NCBI GenBank assembly: GCA_036971615.1
Contig: JAYKKR010000018.1
Location: 682,001-746,000, forward strand
DNA length: 64,000 nt
Direction of reading: 5' to 3'
Origin: Amyloporia xantha
Lineage: Eukaryota > Basidiomycota > Agaricomycetes > Polyporales > Adustoporiaceae
Positions 9,909 to 21,786 of this stretch are shown here, piece after piece. The translations under genes and the position numbers were made by a program. Position 1 is the stretch's first letter, and each line of letters opens with the position of its first letter. The notes under the pieces were generated by a model. The model did no database searches. It was given only the letters and a program-made list of their open reading frames with translations, and had not been told where the DNA came from.

Positions 9909-10300
9909 CCAAATGGGGATGTCCGAGGATTGTATGCGATATGAAAGAAGCGATGCTTCTTTCCTCGTGTCAGATCCGCACTCGTCTGTATAGACGATTC
10001 CGGAGATTCCGATTGGAACGTAAAAAAGTGTAAGGTCTCACTCTTACTCGGACGGTAGTACGTTGCACCAAACTTCTATATTCAGAAGAGTGCTATGTAC
10101 TGGTGTGCGAATAAGAAGAGTTACTTCCTACTGCGCGCGCGCGCCTTACGGGCGGCGCGCACAACACGTGCATACAAGTAAGTACTGTACAGTGGCTTGA
10201 CCCGCGATCCTTGGGATCGTAGCAGGTAGTGTAGATGAATAAACAATATATACAGTGATTAGATAAGATAACCGTAAGGCACCCATAGGGGTACCTTACA
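9909..10300 (-). other. Leader or LTR region upstream of the gag fragment
   Basis: In an LTR element, the 400 nt upstream of gag should hold the leader, primer-binding site and 5' LTR. Visible features are a (CG)n run at 10134-10143 and short palindromic pieces around 10200-10220. No TG...CA boundary or clear TGG primer-binding site could be fixed, so the LTR assignment rests on position only. Confidence 0.3.
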
Positions 10301-10430
10301 AAAAGACTGTACAAGGATGCACAACAATGTACTAAGTTGCACAATCATGTACTAAGATGTACAAATATATACAAATAGAATGTACTAAGTTGCACAGAGA
10401 TGCACAAGAATGTACAAACACATATAACAT
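10300..10430. repeat. Degenerate repeats of TGTACAA / TGCACA
   Basis: The stretch repeats the units ACTAAGTTGCACA, ACTAAGATGTACA and AGATGCACAAGAATGTACA with variation. It separates the gag leader from the T/C-rich repeat to its right. No coding potential is seen. Confidence 0.7.
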
Positions 10431-10479
10431 ATGTATACTATGGCAGATAGCTATGCAGAGATGTATATGTTCCAGCTTC

Positions 10480-11150
10480 CATTCTTAATCAATCCTATTT
10501 CAATCTTGCTTCAATCCTACTTCAATCCTACTTTAATACTATTTCAGTCCTATTTCAATCCTGTTTCAATATTATTTAAATCTTATTCAAATCTTACATC
10601 AATCTTGTTCCAATCTTGTTTCAATCCTTTTTTGATGTTATTTTAATCCTATTTCAACATTTCCATCTTATTTCAATTCTATTCCAGTCTTGTTTCATCT
10701 TTATTTTTCAATCCTTTTTCTGTTTTATTTCAGTCTTGTTTTTATTCTTTTCTTTATCCTATGAGACTCAAATCTGAAGAGAAAGATTGAAAACATGTGG
10801 TCACAGCCTTATTTCTATCTTTCATGTCACAAGATTTTGAAAATACTGTGACACAGCTGTCACAATCCTTTTTCAGTCCTTTTTCAATATTTCCCATCAA
10901 TCCTATTTCAATTGTATTTCAACCTCACTTTCATCTTTTTGCCTGTAATATTGAAGACAGATTGATACAAGACAGATAAGGTGGGTTTCAGTCTTTTCTT
11001 CAATCTTATTTCAATCTGTTCATGATATCTTTTCAATCTTCTTTTCTGTCTTTTAATCAATCTTATCTTGGTATTTTATCAGTGTTAAGGTGCTAAAGAT
11101 GGTAAACCACTTTAAACTCTTTTTTCAATTTTTTTTTTCAATCTTTCGCA
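10480..11150. repeat. T/C-rich degenerate minisatellite, unit about TTTCAATCCTA
   Basis: About 670 nt built from imperfect copies of (T)TTCAATCCTAC/TATTTCAATCTTGT, strongly biased to T and C on the + strand. Open frames here are only artefacts of the repeat (Phe/Ile/Leu/Asn-rich). The strand asymmetry could favour unusual DNA structures, but no function is evident. Confidence 0.85.
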
Positions 11151-11239
11151 CAAAAAGATTAATACCCACATCCAGTGCAAGGTACCTCACCTCACGGCAG
11201 CACTATGCAGCCGAATGCTCTTCCGTGATCCAGATGGCG

Positions 11240-11451
11240 TGCAGACGGCGCCGAGCAATTCCAGCACCGCCCGATGAGCAGATCGGCCTTTTTTGCGAGG
11301 CTTTAGCGATTTTAAGAGGTTCGATCCCATTTGGGGCCGAAATCAGGCCTTTTGCCGCGAGGTTATGTGCCCAAAGTCCGAATTGGGCGTCGGGCGAGGT
11401 CCGAACGAAGGACGATTTGGGATCGAGGCTCTTGGGGGATTCGCCGGGGTC
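11240..11451 (+). mobile_element. Right-end fragment of a terminal-inverted-repeat element
   Basis: The end of this stretch, about 11420-11451, reads ATCGAGGCTC then TTGGGGGATTCGCCGG and GGTCCT. It matches the right terminus of the complete miniature element at 48034-48453 with a few differences. The interior shares GGCGCC and 'ATTTGGG/CCGAAT' type pieces. No matching left inverted repeat is present, so this copy is truncated at its left end; the left boundary given is approximate. Confidence 0.6.
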
Positions 11452-11459
11452 CTTCTAGC

Positions 11460-14030
11460 CCGCGCTGTGGAGTATCTCGGAGAACGTGAGAGTCGTTCGA
11501 ATGCACTACATGGCCCATACATGTAGGTACGCGAAGATTTTTGAGTTACGTTCAAGGAATTGATCGTTGATTAGAACGATGAGTATCCCGTTGAGTATCC
11601 CGTTTCCTAGCAGCTCCGACTGTCATGAATCGGACCTCGCTCAAAGCCAGTGAGGTTCAATGAACTGATGACACCGAGGGTCTTGATGCGCATGAATTCG
11701 CCCAACGCAAGTCAGTGCACTCAAATTTCTTTCAGGCATCTTAGAAATGTTCAAATCATCAGACCTGAGACCTGACGGAAGCTAAGTTTTTTTGTCTGGG
11801 CCATGGAAGTCAAGTAACCGGTCACCGGTTAAGAACATCAATACTCGAACCTAGTCGTGGTATGGATCTACGATGGCTGCGCATCACCCGATCATTTGCA
11901 TTCAATATGCGTCCTATGCCCATGTTCAATTCGCAGGATACACAGGAATTCTGTACCTGCAGCCAGTCTCGGTCGACAGTTGAGTATGTGAAATTGACTC
12001 TAATCATATCCGACTATCTGCGTCTTGGTTCAAATAGCGGCGCGTTATTTCCCACCATCTTCACCCTGTTGATAAGTCACAGTGCAGCGGGATTATATAT
12101 CACAGAAGTTATCGCTGTTGGATCGGATGGCACCTTGACGGCGCAGATCCCCGGCTGTACGTACAGTCTGGCTCCCGAGGCTTCCGCATTGACCACCGAT
12201 CCATACTCAAAGAGTCCCATAGTAGAACTTGAAGAGTTCCACATTGTCCGTAGGGTATTCCCCTCATCGTGAAAGGAACGATTCGGTTCAAGACCTCGAT
12301 TCATATTACTCTCATATTGCTCAATCAGGCGTCTATGTGCTCCTTTGCTACGGTTGCCACTGCAATCATCCTGATGTTTCATTTTCTGCCAAGATACGCT
12401 ATCTTCCGTGTTTCTCGCAGCTTACAGGCGCCAGCATTTAGCGTTACGAAGACATCTTAGAGTATCGAAGCTGCGGGACCGAGCCCTCGAGATGCTTGTT
12501 TATGGAAATTGGAATGCTTAGCTCCAAAGAAGATGGATTTTCGACACACCGCTGGATGTCAACTAGTTTCTCGCCGACAGAACGTTATGAATTTTGATCC
12601 CCATGCCTTCAGCGGGAGCGTTGTCAGGTTTCGATCAGCGCCTGAATTGTACCGAGGGCCTTAAAGTTTGCTCTGGGTCTTCAGAGAGCCCTCTGTAACT
12701 TTCAACGAATATCATAGTCTCAGCAAGGAGCCCGACACGGCCGAGCGTTCACACGGCGCAATCGACAGTCCACATTTCAGGGTCAGTTCGTTCAACTGCG
12801 TTATACTAATGATTGACGTATTGGTCCGAGTTTATCGGTAACGTTAACGGAGGGCCGCTCCGCTTGTGTCGGTTTTGATTCTCCAGTTTTTGTCTCGCAG
12901 GTCGTTCCCCGATCGATTATCCGATAGGTCGCATGCTGGACAGCATGCTCCGTGGTGCTTGCAGAAGCAATATGCGGCTTCACTCATTCAGAATATTCGA
13001 TTGCCAGCGTGGTTCTCGCTTAACGTATCAGATCCGTGTATCGCAGCGTCAGGTACAACTCCAAGCGGGGCCGCAGTCTGGTCAGATGCTGTCGAGGCCG
13101 ACCTGCAATACAACACGGAGTCTTGTTTATTTGAATCATGAACCGGTGAGTTCAACTTTGTAGTACCAATATATAAATCGGCCTAGGAGATTCGTGCCGT
13201 GGGAGGGAATGTAAGTCATTACCGTCAATTTGTCCTTGAAAATCTTTCGCCCTATCTGCCATTGGAATTACAGGTTCGTTGTGACAGAGAAAGGTGTAAA
13301 AACGCTAGCGGCTGACACAGGTCTTTTCACTTGTTATAGGAAAGGAGTATAATTGGCTGTAGACCACCTGCCCGACGCCGAGCATCTGTGTGGGCAACAC
13401 GCTGAGCACGGGGAATATAACCTCTATAAGGAATCTACCACTTATGTGAGGAGTGTAAGGAAGTAACGGCATGTTCTTCATTACGAACTTGCGACAAATA
13501 TCTGCAGCAGTTACATGACCTTTCGTACATGTACACGGACCATGTGAGATTCCATTAACAAAGTTTGTTTCGAAGCCTACTTCTTCACCCCGCACTTGTG
13601 TTCTTTTTCTGTGCCCGAGAAAATATCAAGAAGCGAAATGACGAAAAATTCAATCGAAGACACCGAATACCTCATAAAGGCATTTCTGGGAGGAAACAAA
13701 GGTGCGTCATGTCAGCTGTGCTCTGCGTTTCGAAAGAATACCGTTCACGCCTACTGCTGTATACTGATGACAAGTATGCAAACTCTAGTCCCCACTCTAC
13801 GCGAACCGCTAGTATGTCTGTGCAGACGTGCGCTCGGTTGACCGTATAAAATGGCGACAACCTGTTTTACCTATAAAGCCACCTTTGCGTCCCTCTCCCG
13901 TCTATCGCAATCAGTTTAGCTCGGGATATCATGCCAGGTCTGTCTCTACCCTTCGATTTTGTCCTCGCGCTGTTTTTGAAACTTGAGCAGCTCTTAACCT
14001 CCAGGCCGATGGTCAACAGTCCGCTTCAGC
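11460..14030. other. Gene-poor stretch, nothing recognised
   Basis: About 2.6 kb with only short open frames in all six frames and no recognisable motif. Intron-like and exon-like pieces can be found but none join into a convincing protein. It may hold decayed genes or lineage-specific RNA; nothing supports either. Confidence 0.4.
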
Positions 14031-14414
14031 CGCTACCGCCGCCGTAAGCACCACCTGCGTCGATAGTCCATAATCTCACTGGACATATAGGCTGCTATTT
14101 TCTCCGCTCTCCTTCCGTGGGTTGCGCCGCTCCCTACAGAGGCGACATCGTCCCTGGCCACCCATGTGGCTTTCTTTCTATTTTCCACCGGCTTTATTTT
14201 CAGCGTGACGCACGTACACGTCGCTGCCGAGGTAGCTCTCTGCGGTGGACTACTGAGCATAGCTTTTGTCACACAACCGCTGGTCTCTTTCGCCGGGCTC
14301 TGCATCGTTGCTGTAATACGCTGCGCGATGACCATCCCGTACACCCGGAGCTGGATGGATGAATTACGACAAGGCATCTGGGCACGTGTGTACATGCACA
14401 TGGTACGGTCCTAG
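14031..14414 (+). CDS. Possible small membrane protein (3' exons)
   Basis: A frame from about 14092 to the stop at 14414 encodes hydrophobic segments (LATHVAFFLFSTGFIFSV, VALCGGLLSIAFV and FAGLCIVAVIRCAM) followed by a short charged end. A GTAAGC donor after an Ala-rich exon at about 14005-14043 and a CTCAC branch-like site with an ATATAG acceptor at 14091 would join an upstream exon in frame. The first exon and the start codon could not be fixed. No family is recognised. It lies upstream of the duplicated block and may be a decayed gene. Confidence 0.3.
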
Positions 14415-14949
14415 TGTCGCGGCTCTGTCGCCGATGAATCTATACCGTCTACTGACCAATACCCCGTGCAGTTCCCGACGGTGACAGCAGACACTACTGG
14501 TACCTTGCAAGTGGCTGCGCCGACTCCCTAAACCGAATCGCTGGAGGCATGAAGTACCCTCACACAGGGTATATATCGTTAGTGACTTTTGGACAGGAGT
14601 TGTTAACGCATGCAAAAGTGGCGAGCGGTGGTATGTTACAAGGATACGTTTTGTGCCAGGTCTTCAAGTAGCACTTCAAGACGCCATTGACCAGCTCGAG
14701 GACTGTTCTCCTTCCAAATTCATCTTGCGACAATTACACACAGACCGTGCCTACTGTGATCTGAATCTCCGCGTCAAGATAGTCCTACATATAGTTTGAT
14801 CAACAATTATCCTGTCAACCGGCTGTTTCTGACGTACGGCGAAGCGCGCGTCTGCTCTCTGGTGGTTTTCGCACTGAGAAGGGTTGTCTCGCACCTGCGC
14901 GGGAATATTTCCCCGCGACCTAGGAGTCGCTTGAGATTGGTCGCTAATT

Positions 14950-15905
14950 GTGGTACAGGAAGCATTCGGCGAGGCAGATAGCAAGAGAATTACACAACAA
15001 ATCACTGCTTTTGTCACCTGCACACATGTAGTCGACTGAATGGCGGTGGAAAACTGTGATCCATCCGAGGGACCGAGGGATATAGAACTTGTGGAACGCG
15101 CGCGTGCGGACACCAGCTCGCCGTATGAGCTCGGGGAAATCACTCAGTCGATCGCCCGATCCACGCGTGAGGCTATTCGGACTCCACTCTCGAGAGCAGG
15201 AACAACGTGTGAGATGACCGCAGATGATCGCGTAGATACAACGAACTTTTCTGCGTCCAGTCCGTGCGAGTAAATCAAGACTGACAACAACCCAGCGACT
15301 CGAAAAGAAATCTAGGAACGCGTTCCGCCAAACGTACATCTCCCCCAACTCTGCTGTGTCCCCTTCAGTACTCTGTTTGCATCGTCCCCGTCGCTGATCT
15401 TGGGAGGTAGGTACCGTCTACCTCCAGCTCGCACTGCCTCCCTCTCCTTTTCTCACTTCTTCTCCGTAGTAATTGCACCGCCGAACGGACTCCCTATCGA
15501 CCCATCATCTGTATACAGCCCGTTGTGCTCGATGTAGTCCACCACCTGTGCCCGCGCGCTCGATGTGGAACACCCGTACCGGCCGGGGATGTGCTCCAGA
15601 TCGAGCTCACTCGTCGTGACGATCAGGTCGGAGCCTGTGAGGACCATGGGGCACATATTTATACGCGGGCCAATTGCGGTCACCACGCCATCGAGGCAGG
15701 TGTTAATCTCGCAGTCGAAGTGGTTGAGTACTACGGCTGTACGCTGGTAGGAACGGAAGGCCTTCCATGTCGATGTCTGTTCGGCAGCGAGGTTGCATAT
15801 GTGTGCCCTGCATAAGTGCACCGTCACAGCCCGTGCACAATGTGAGCGGGTGCAGACTCACCGGTGGTATGTGCTCAGGAGTCCAGGCTTATCACAGAGT
15901 ACGCG
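14950..15905. repeat. Segmental duplication, decayed copy
   Basis: This block matches 16650-17790 in the same order and orientation. The shared pieces are a GGCGAGGCAGATA segment near 14968 (GACGAGGCAGATA near 16668), a GAAATCTAGGAA segment near 15307 (also near 17020), and then the 3' two-thirds of the NMN adenylyltransferase gene. The copy has several deletions relative to the other block. Block limits are approximate, judged by eye. Confidence 0.7.
15453..15905 (-). pseudogene. Decayed copy of the NMN adenylyltransferase gene
   Basis: Second exon and the end of exon 1 of the gene at 17139-18044 are present. The exon-1 end, with PGLLS then HR and the GTGAGT donor, is preserved at about 15858-15890; exon 2 runs 15804-15453. 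Most of exon 1, including the GSFSPVTFLHLR nucleotide-binding motif, is absent. Exon 2 has lost several short blocks, including the segment with the conserved SSTKVR motif. The remaining frame is still open to a stop at the corresponding place. Missing both catalytic motifs, it cannot be an active NMNAT. Confidence 0.85.
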
Positions 15906-16649
15906 CCACTTTGTGAACGTGCCATATTTCTGGGCGTATAACCCTCTCTCGAAGCAGTCAATATCATATCCAGATATACATGGTGATTGTGTTTGTTACA
16001 CAACTTGGCTATGAAAAGACCTAGAGCAGCAATGTGTGACTATCATTCCCTGTCCGTTTTCATCACTGCTCACGTTTTCTCCCTCGATGGTATACGGTGC
16101 AATCACCATGTCTGCACTGTTACCCCTTCCATCGTCTAGAGCTTGATGCAACTAGATGGTTTCATAGCAAGTGCCAATTCTCTCTCTGATGCGGCAGGCA
16201 TTCAGTACACAAAATATTCGAAGGCGTGAATGCAGACTATCCGCCACTGCACGGCGGATGACTTCTACGATGGGCCGAACGGCAACCCTCTGTTTGATTC
16301 ATCGTTTCCGCTGCGGTCCTGCGGAGCAAATCTCTATCTCGTTTTGGAAAACGCAAATCGACGGATTGAGGCTCGCTGATGTGAAATGGCGGAGGATCGC
16401 GCCGCAGTTCTCGCATGCGCTCTCGTGGTACAGTAGTTCTTCGCTGCGGGGCCGACCTCGGCACCACGGTCGTACGAGGCGTCCACCTTGTCGGCAGAGC
16501 GGTCATAGTCGGGGGTAGGGAGCGTGCGCGATGTATTCTATGTACTCTCGAGAGTGTGTGAGATTCCAACGCAGTCTAAGTGATTGTGGATCGTGTACCT
16601 ACGAAAAATGTGAGGGTTAATGGCCTTGTCCTTGTCGTCTGGGTCAGCC
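15906..16649. other. Spacer between the duplicated blocks, nothing recognised
   Basis: About 740 nt with only short frames. It probably represents sequence inserted or retained between the two copies of the duplicated segment. Confidence 0.35.
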
Positions 16650-17790
16650 GAATGATGGGAGACACTCGACGAGGCAGATAACAGGGAACGGCAGAACAGA
16701 CCGCTGATTATGTCGCCTGTGCGCGCATACCTCAACATGGAGTCGGCGCGATGGACATGAAATCTTTGGAAGATGTAAAACGACGCCCACATAATCTGCA
16801 GTGCAGCGGTTTCCCGCAACTCGAGCACCCACTCACCGTACGAGGTTCTGAGAATCAGCGACACTGAGCACCCGATGCGCCCCAGGGAATATCCAGTCTC
16901 AAGTCCCGAGAGCAGAGGCAATATGTTAGATGTCAGCAAATGATCACGTACATACAACAAATCCGCCGTAGTCCAGTCTGTGGGAATATATCGAAATCGA
17001 AAGCAACGCAGCGATGCAAGGAAATCTAGGAAATGCATCGCCGCCGAACGTACACCTTCCCCATGTTTGTTTCGTTCCTGTCTCCATACATGCGCGCGTG
17101 CGGCCCCCATGTCGTGCTCGTCCCGAAAGAGACGCCGTCTACCTCCCGCTCCCGCTCTCCCCTGTCTCCCTCTCCTTTTCTCGCTCCTTCTCGGCGGTGA
17201 TCGCCCCGCTGGACGCACTCGCCGTCGGGCCGTCGTCCGTATACAGCCCGTTTTGCTCGATGTAGTCCACCACCGGCGCCGGCAGGAGGTAGCGCACGGA
17301 CAGGCCGCGGCGGAGGAAGAGGCGGACCTTGGTCGACGAGACGTCGTTCTGGATGAGCTGGTGCACGAGGTGGATGTTGTGCCGCCACCGCGAGAGGCTG
17401 TCGATCGCCTGGTCCATGTCTGCGCCCGCGCGCTCGATGATGAGCACCCCGTACCGGCCGAGGATGTGCTCCAGATCGGGCTCAGACCATACCCCCGGCT
17501 CGCTCATCGTCGCGATCAGGTCGGAGCCTGCGAGGAGCATCGGCCGCACCGTCTTGCGCTCGCCGGACGCGGTCGCGACACCGCCTAGACGGGTGTTGAT
17601 CTCGTAGTCGAAGTGATCGAGCACAACGGCCGTACGCTGGTATGACTGGAAGGCCTCCCACGGGTCGACCATCAGCCATGACGACGTCTGTTCGGCAGCA
17701 ATGTTGCACATGTGTACGCTGCATAAGCGCATCGTCACGGCCCGCGCATGGTATGAAGAGGTGAAAACTCACCGGTGGTGTGCGCTCAGC
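16650..17790. repeat. Segmental duplication, intact copy
   Basis: Partner of 14950-15905. It includes the 3' flank and most of the coding region of the functional NMN adenylyltransferase gene. On its minus strand a long open frame (16538-17218) overlaps the gene's 3' end, but no matching frame survives in the other copy, so it is not annotated as a gene. Confidence 0.7.
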
Positions 17791-18044
17791 AGACCGGGCT
17801 TCTTGTACTGGTCACTGACGGGGCTGAGGTAGCCGCCGACGATCTCGAAGTCGGTGTTCTGGCGGACGTAGTCGACTGCCATCTCGAACATCCGTAGATG
17901 GAGGAAGGTCACTGGACTGAAGGAGCCACATGCGACCAGGACGATGGGCTGCTTATCAGGATTGCGGAGGGTGCGGCGGAGGCGGTCATGGGGAAAGGCA
18001 TAATTTGGCGGGTTTGTGAAGGGCGAGGGTGAGTCTGAGCTCAT
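17139..18044 (-). CDS. NMA1: Nicotinamide/nicotinate-mononucleotide adenylyltransferase (NMNAT)
   Basis: Joins NMN or NaMN to AMP from ATP to make NAD or deamido-NAD, the last common step of NAD synthesis. Two exons: 18044-17773 and 17718-17139, with a 54-nt GTGAGT...GCAG intron in phase 2, giving 283 residues, close to other fungal NMNATs. The N-terminal GSFSPVTFLHLRMFEMA motif is the (T/H)XXH-type nucleotide-binding signature. Exon 2 has the WLMVDPWEAFQSYQRT segment, the GSDLI strand, GRYGVLIIER and the C-terminal SSTKVR motif that contacts ATP. The last 35 residues are charged, low in complexity and probably flexible. A partial copy lies upstream of its 3' end at 15453-15905. Confidence 0.95.
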
Positions 18045-18886
18045 TATTAGGAGACAGGGGGAGGGGGGAGATACTACGGGAGCGAAAGTAGAGTAGGATG
18101 AGTATTAGGTGAGAGTATATTAGAGAGGTACGGCGGCTGACCGGATCCAGGAGCACGTGTTCCCACGCTGCGGTCGTCCAGTCGGATGGCGGACCCGGGT
18201 CTGACTGGGTCTGATTCCTACGCCTTATGGCGACCAGTCATCGTAAAATATCGGGCTCGAAATCAATACGACGACTTTGTCTGCTTGACGCTGCTTGACG
18301 ATCGTTGTAGAGAGTATTTTGATGGGCTGATCAGCTTTCAGAACCTCCCAACGATCTAATCGAATTTTTTACGTCTTCCGTGCCACTCAAGATCACTTGC
18401 CCTATTCGGCACTCCATAGACCGCTACTCCAGTTGCTTGCCTCTGTGTATCCCAATTGCCAAGCCCAAGCCCAATTCTTCTCCTCACACGACCATACCAC
18501 TCATCAACAACGTCAGACAAGCACACTTTCACCGAATTCAAGAAGCCCCGAGAACAGAAGACAAGCCCTGCACAAAGCGCGCCATCGTGGAGGTCCCGAC
18601 CGACACCGACAAGCCCGTCGGTACAGAAATATTGACATTCGTACAGACTCGGAAAGAACGGTTAAGCGTACACGCAGACGTGCAGGGAATCAGCCTGTCG
18701 AGCGGCAGGGATGTAGGCACACAGGTACGGAAGAAGTCGCGATGCCCTCCTACGTAATGTCGAGCGCCGGATGATCGATTCCTCCTCGTAAAAGAACGGA
18801 AGCAATGGGATTGTACAACACTTCCTAACCAACCCTTCGAAACTTACATATAGATTCAACATCTGACCACCTCGCAAAGCGGTTTT
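18045..18886. other. Intergenic, nothing recognised beyond flanking regulatory DNA
   Basis: About 840 nt between the NMNAT start and the nagA stop. A frame at 18380-18757 (+) has no recognisable motif and a composition like non-coding DNA. The NMNAT promoter must lie in the left part. Confidence 0.35.
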
Positions 18887-20925
18887 CTAGTCCTTCTTCC
18901 ACACCTGCTTTCCCTTCACCCAGGTGCTGAGCACGTCACCCTTGCGGTCGAGCACGACAAGGTCGGCATCCGCACCGGCGCGCAGCGTGCCCTTCTTATT
19001 TTCTATACCCAGGCATCTGAATGAAATCCACCTGTCAGCACATCGGTCACCCCCCGAGGAACAGCAAACTACTCACCTCGCCGGGTTGTAAGTCGCGCAC
19101 TTGATCGCCTCGCCGAGCGAACAGCCCGTGAACCGCGAGAAGTTGCGCACGCACTTGTCGAGCGTGACCACGCTGGTGATATGTGGCGCGTCAGCCGCGA
19201 AACAGAAAGGGCTCCATTGGCTGGCAGAGACACCCACCTTCCCGCGAGCGTGTCTGTCCCTTCCAAGTATAGCTTGTCGCCTTCCTTGACGAAGCGCTTG
19301 CCATCACGCCATTCGTGCACGCCGTCCTGAAGATGAGGGTCCAGAATTTTCATCGCTGCACGCTCCGTCAATGTGCTGCCTCATTCCGACCGCAGCCAAA
19401 GCATCTTACCATCTGTAATGAGAATGCAGCTCTCAGGGTACGCAGAATACGCAAGCTAGACAATTCGGCAACAAAATAATAGCATGAGTACGGATGGCGC
19501 ACGGTCCACGGCCGCCGCGACGCACCCTGACGGAGTTCGGATGGGAGTGGATCCCATCCACGATCAGCTCATAGAACGGCCGCTCAAACGCCATGCTCGC
19601 GACCTTGCCCTTCTCGAGATGCAGCTCCGCCGTGGTCGTCGTCGGCTTCAGGAGCGGCGTCTGCGGGGGCGTCTCGAGATCGTCGAACGCCTCGGACGTC
19701 GGCTGCGGGCCCTCGTGCGCGTGCTGCGCGATCCGGGCGGCCGCGCGCTTGCCCAGGGATGGTGTGCGGGAGTGGGCGGGCGGGAAGGCGGAGGGCGAGG
19801 AGAGGTGCGGCGAGGCACCGAGGAGCCCGATGATGGACGGATCGCGGTGGTGCAGCTGCGGCATGGCGTTGAACAGGTGTGTGATGAGCCGTGCGCCGTG
19901 CTGCACCGCTTGGGTCGCGATGTCCGTCGATGCGATACTGCGTCGCACGGAGGTCATTTTTCAATTACAGTTCTCTTGGAAATATTATGCAAGACAGACC
20001 TGTGTCCGATGGAGAACACCACGCCGCGATTGACGACTTCCTCGACGGTGGACATCACGCCGTCGATCTCCGGGGCGGCGGTGATGATGCGCACGCCGAC
20101 ACTGTCGGCGTCGTTCCCATCCACCATGAGCCAGTCCTCCTGGTCCGCGAGGTTCTCGGCGCCGTACACGGCCTCGAACGAGGCGAAGCGCTCGTGTGCA
20201 GGTACGAGGAACTGAGGGGCATGTGCACCGCGCTTCGCGAGCTGGATGAAGGGTCCCTCGGCGTGCCAACCGAGGAGCGTAGCGGAGTTGGGGAGGGAGA
20301 AGGGGCGCAGGAGGTGCAGGATTTTGGGGTAGAGCGACCGCTCTTGGGTCTGGATAATGTGTCAGATCATCTCGATGGATTTAGACAGTCATGGCGATCG
20401 GTACGTACGATGATGGTGGGCACGAGTCTGGCACACAGTTAGAATGAGATGTCGAGATGCGAGAGATGAGGCGGACGTACGAAGTTACGCCAGTCTCGAC
20501 GATCTTCTCGGCGACGTTCTTCATCCCCTGCCTGTATGCCTCATCGTCACCGTCATACACGGAGAAGTCGAAGCCGTAGGCTCCGTTGATTTGGATATCC
20601 ATGAATCCGGGACTACGGAGTACACAGGATGGTAAACCCAAAGGGGATGCCGCAAGAGACCGTTTGCCCACATACCTAAGGATGTTCCCTCCGAGATCGA
20701 TCACTCGGTCTGGCCGCTCCTTGCGCAAGAAGAATGTGCGCTACGCCGCACGCCGTCAGTCCCTCTTCAGCACCGGCCGACCTACAAAACATGTCCCGCA
20801 CTCACCTGTGCATCGAGAATGACCCCGCGCCGTTCATCGACCCACAGATCCCGCTCAACGAGGCTGCCATCCTCGAGCGGCAGCAGGCAGTTGGTGAAGC
20901 AGATCAGGCCGTTGGAAGACGCCAT
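18887..20925 (-). CDS. nagA: N-acetylglucosamine-6-phosphate deacetylase
   Basis: Removes acetate from GlcNAc-6-phosphate, a step in using chitin-derived amino sugar. Ten exons: 20925-20806, 20740-20676, 20612-20481, 20427-20409 (19 nt), 20349-20000, 19937-19526, 19455-19410, 19355-19238, 19172-19077, 19016-18887; all junctions keep frame, giving 495 residues. Amidohydrolase marks: [17 protein letters not shown], the metal-site [13 protein letters not shown] before the fifth intron, [22 protein letters not shown], and C-terminal [17 protein letters not shown] Pro/Ser-rich insertion of about 60 residues follows the HLFNAM motif and is longer than in bacterial NagA. Introns are 53-70 nt. Confidence 0.95.
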
Positions 20926-21786
20926 TGCAATGGTGGAGGTAGCAATTCAAGAGCGAAGACTCGGAGGGCCAGGAGAGCATGGAGAGACCCATACGGGCGA
21001 CAGGTTCCCGACCAGGGGAGCATATGGACGTCTATTGAGACGCCTTTATCGGTGGCCAATGGTGCTGAAGAACGTTGTTCCCGGAGTGATTACACCCGTA
21101 TCGGCCATATGGACCGGATTGCACACAGGGGTCCCAAAGAGTTCTCTCGAGCTCGTTAACGTTGTCCACGCCTCGAGCTGCAAAGACTGTAATGCAGCTA
21201 TATGAGGCTGCAGTAGTTGTACGAGTAATAGAAATCGACTTGGAGATATCGTGCCTTCAATTCGAGTTGTACAGTTGAATGCAGACTCATTGCAGAGTGT
21301 AGATTTCGACCACGCGCATGTTCGAAGATTTTTTGAATTGACATATGGACGCGTTATACATAAAAGAACAGTAATCCGATCAAGATCCTGCGCGAGATGG
21401 TTCCTGGCAAGGCTCGCGGGCTCGGTCGACTGCTACTCACTGCAGTAAAAGAGAAATAGGGCACTCGAGAGCTGGCAGATTTATCTTGTTCATGGGACTG
21501 CCAGGGCAATTATTTTAACTCTCAAAAATTAAAATGAAGGCAATTTTAAATAAGCCATAGGACCATAAACGGCAAAATTCAACGTTATATTCATAGGGTT
21601 ACAAACCCTTATGTAGGGTTGGGTTTTGATCGATCCTTGAGGTTGGAGTGGCCCCCCTAAACTACGTTTTCCCAACACAATTCAGCACGTAGGGCAATAT
21701 GATAATATTCCGAGTCAAGCACAAACTTCGAAGAAAATGACTAGAGATATACAGTGCTTGTGTCATGGGAAGTATAACTAAGCTTT
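20926..21786. other. Intergenic, nothing recognised
   Basis: About 860 nt containing the nagA promoter side and the 3' flank of the RRM gene. A+T content rises after 21480. No gene or repeat is supportable. Confidence 0.35.

Noticed and set aside
9909..10300. Defined LTR for the gag fragment
   Set aside because: No second copy in the window and no clear TG...CA ends or primer-binding site, so boundaries cannot be supported.
10431..10979. Phe/Ile/Leu/Asn-rich open frames
   Set aside because: They are translations of the T/C-rich tandem repeat.
16538..17218. Minus-strand open frame of 226 codons overlapping the NMNAT 3' end
   Set aside because: Overlaps the intact NMNAT exon on the same strand in another frame and is not kept open in the duplicated copy.
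18380..18774. Two overlapping + strand frames of 125 codons
   Set aside because: Composition looks non-coding and no homologous motif was recognised.
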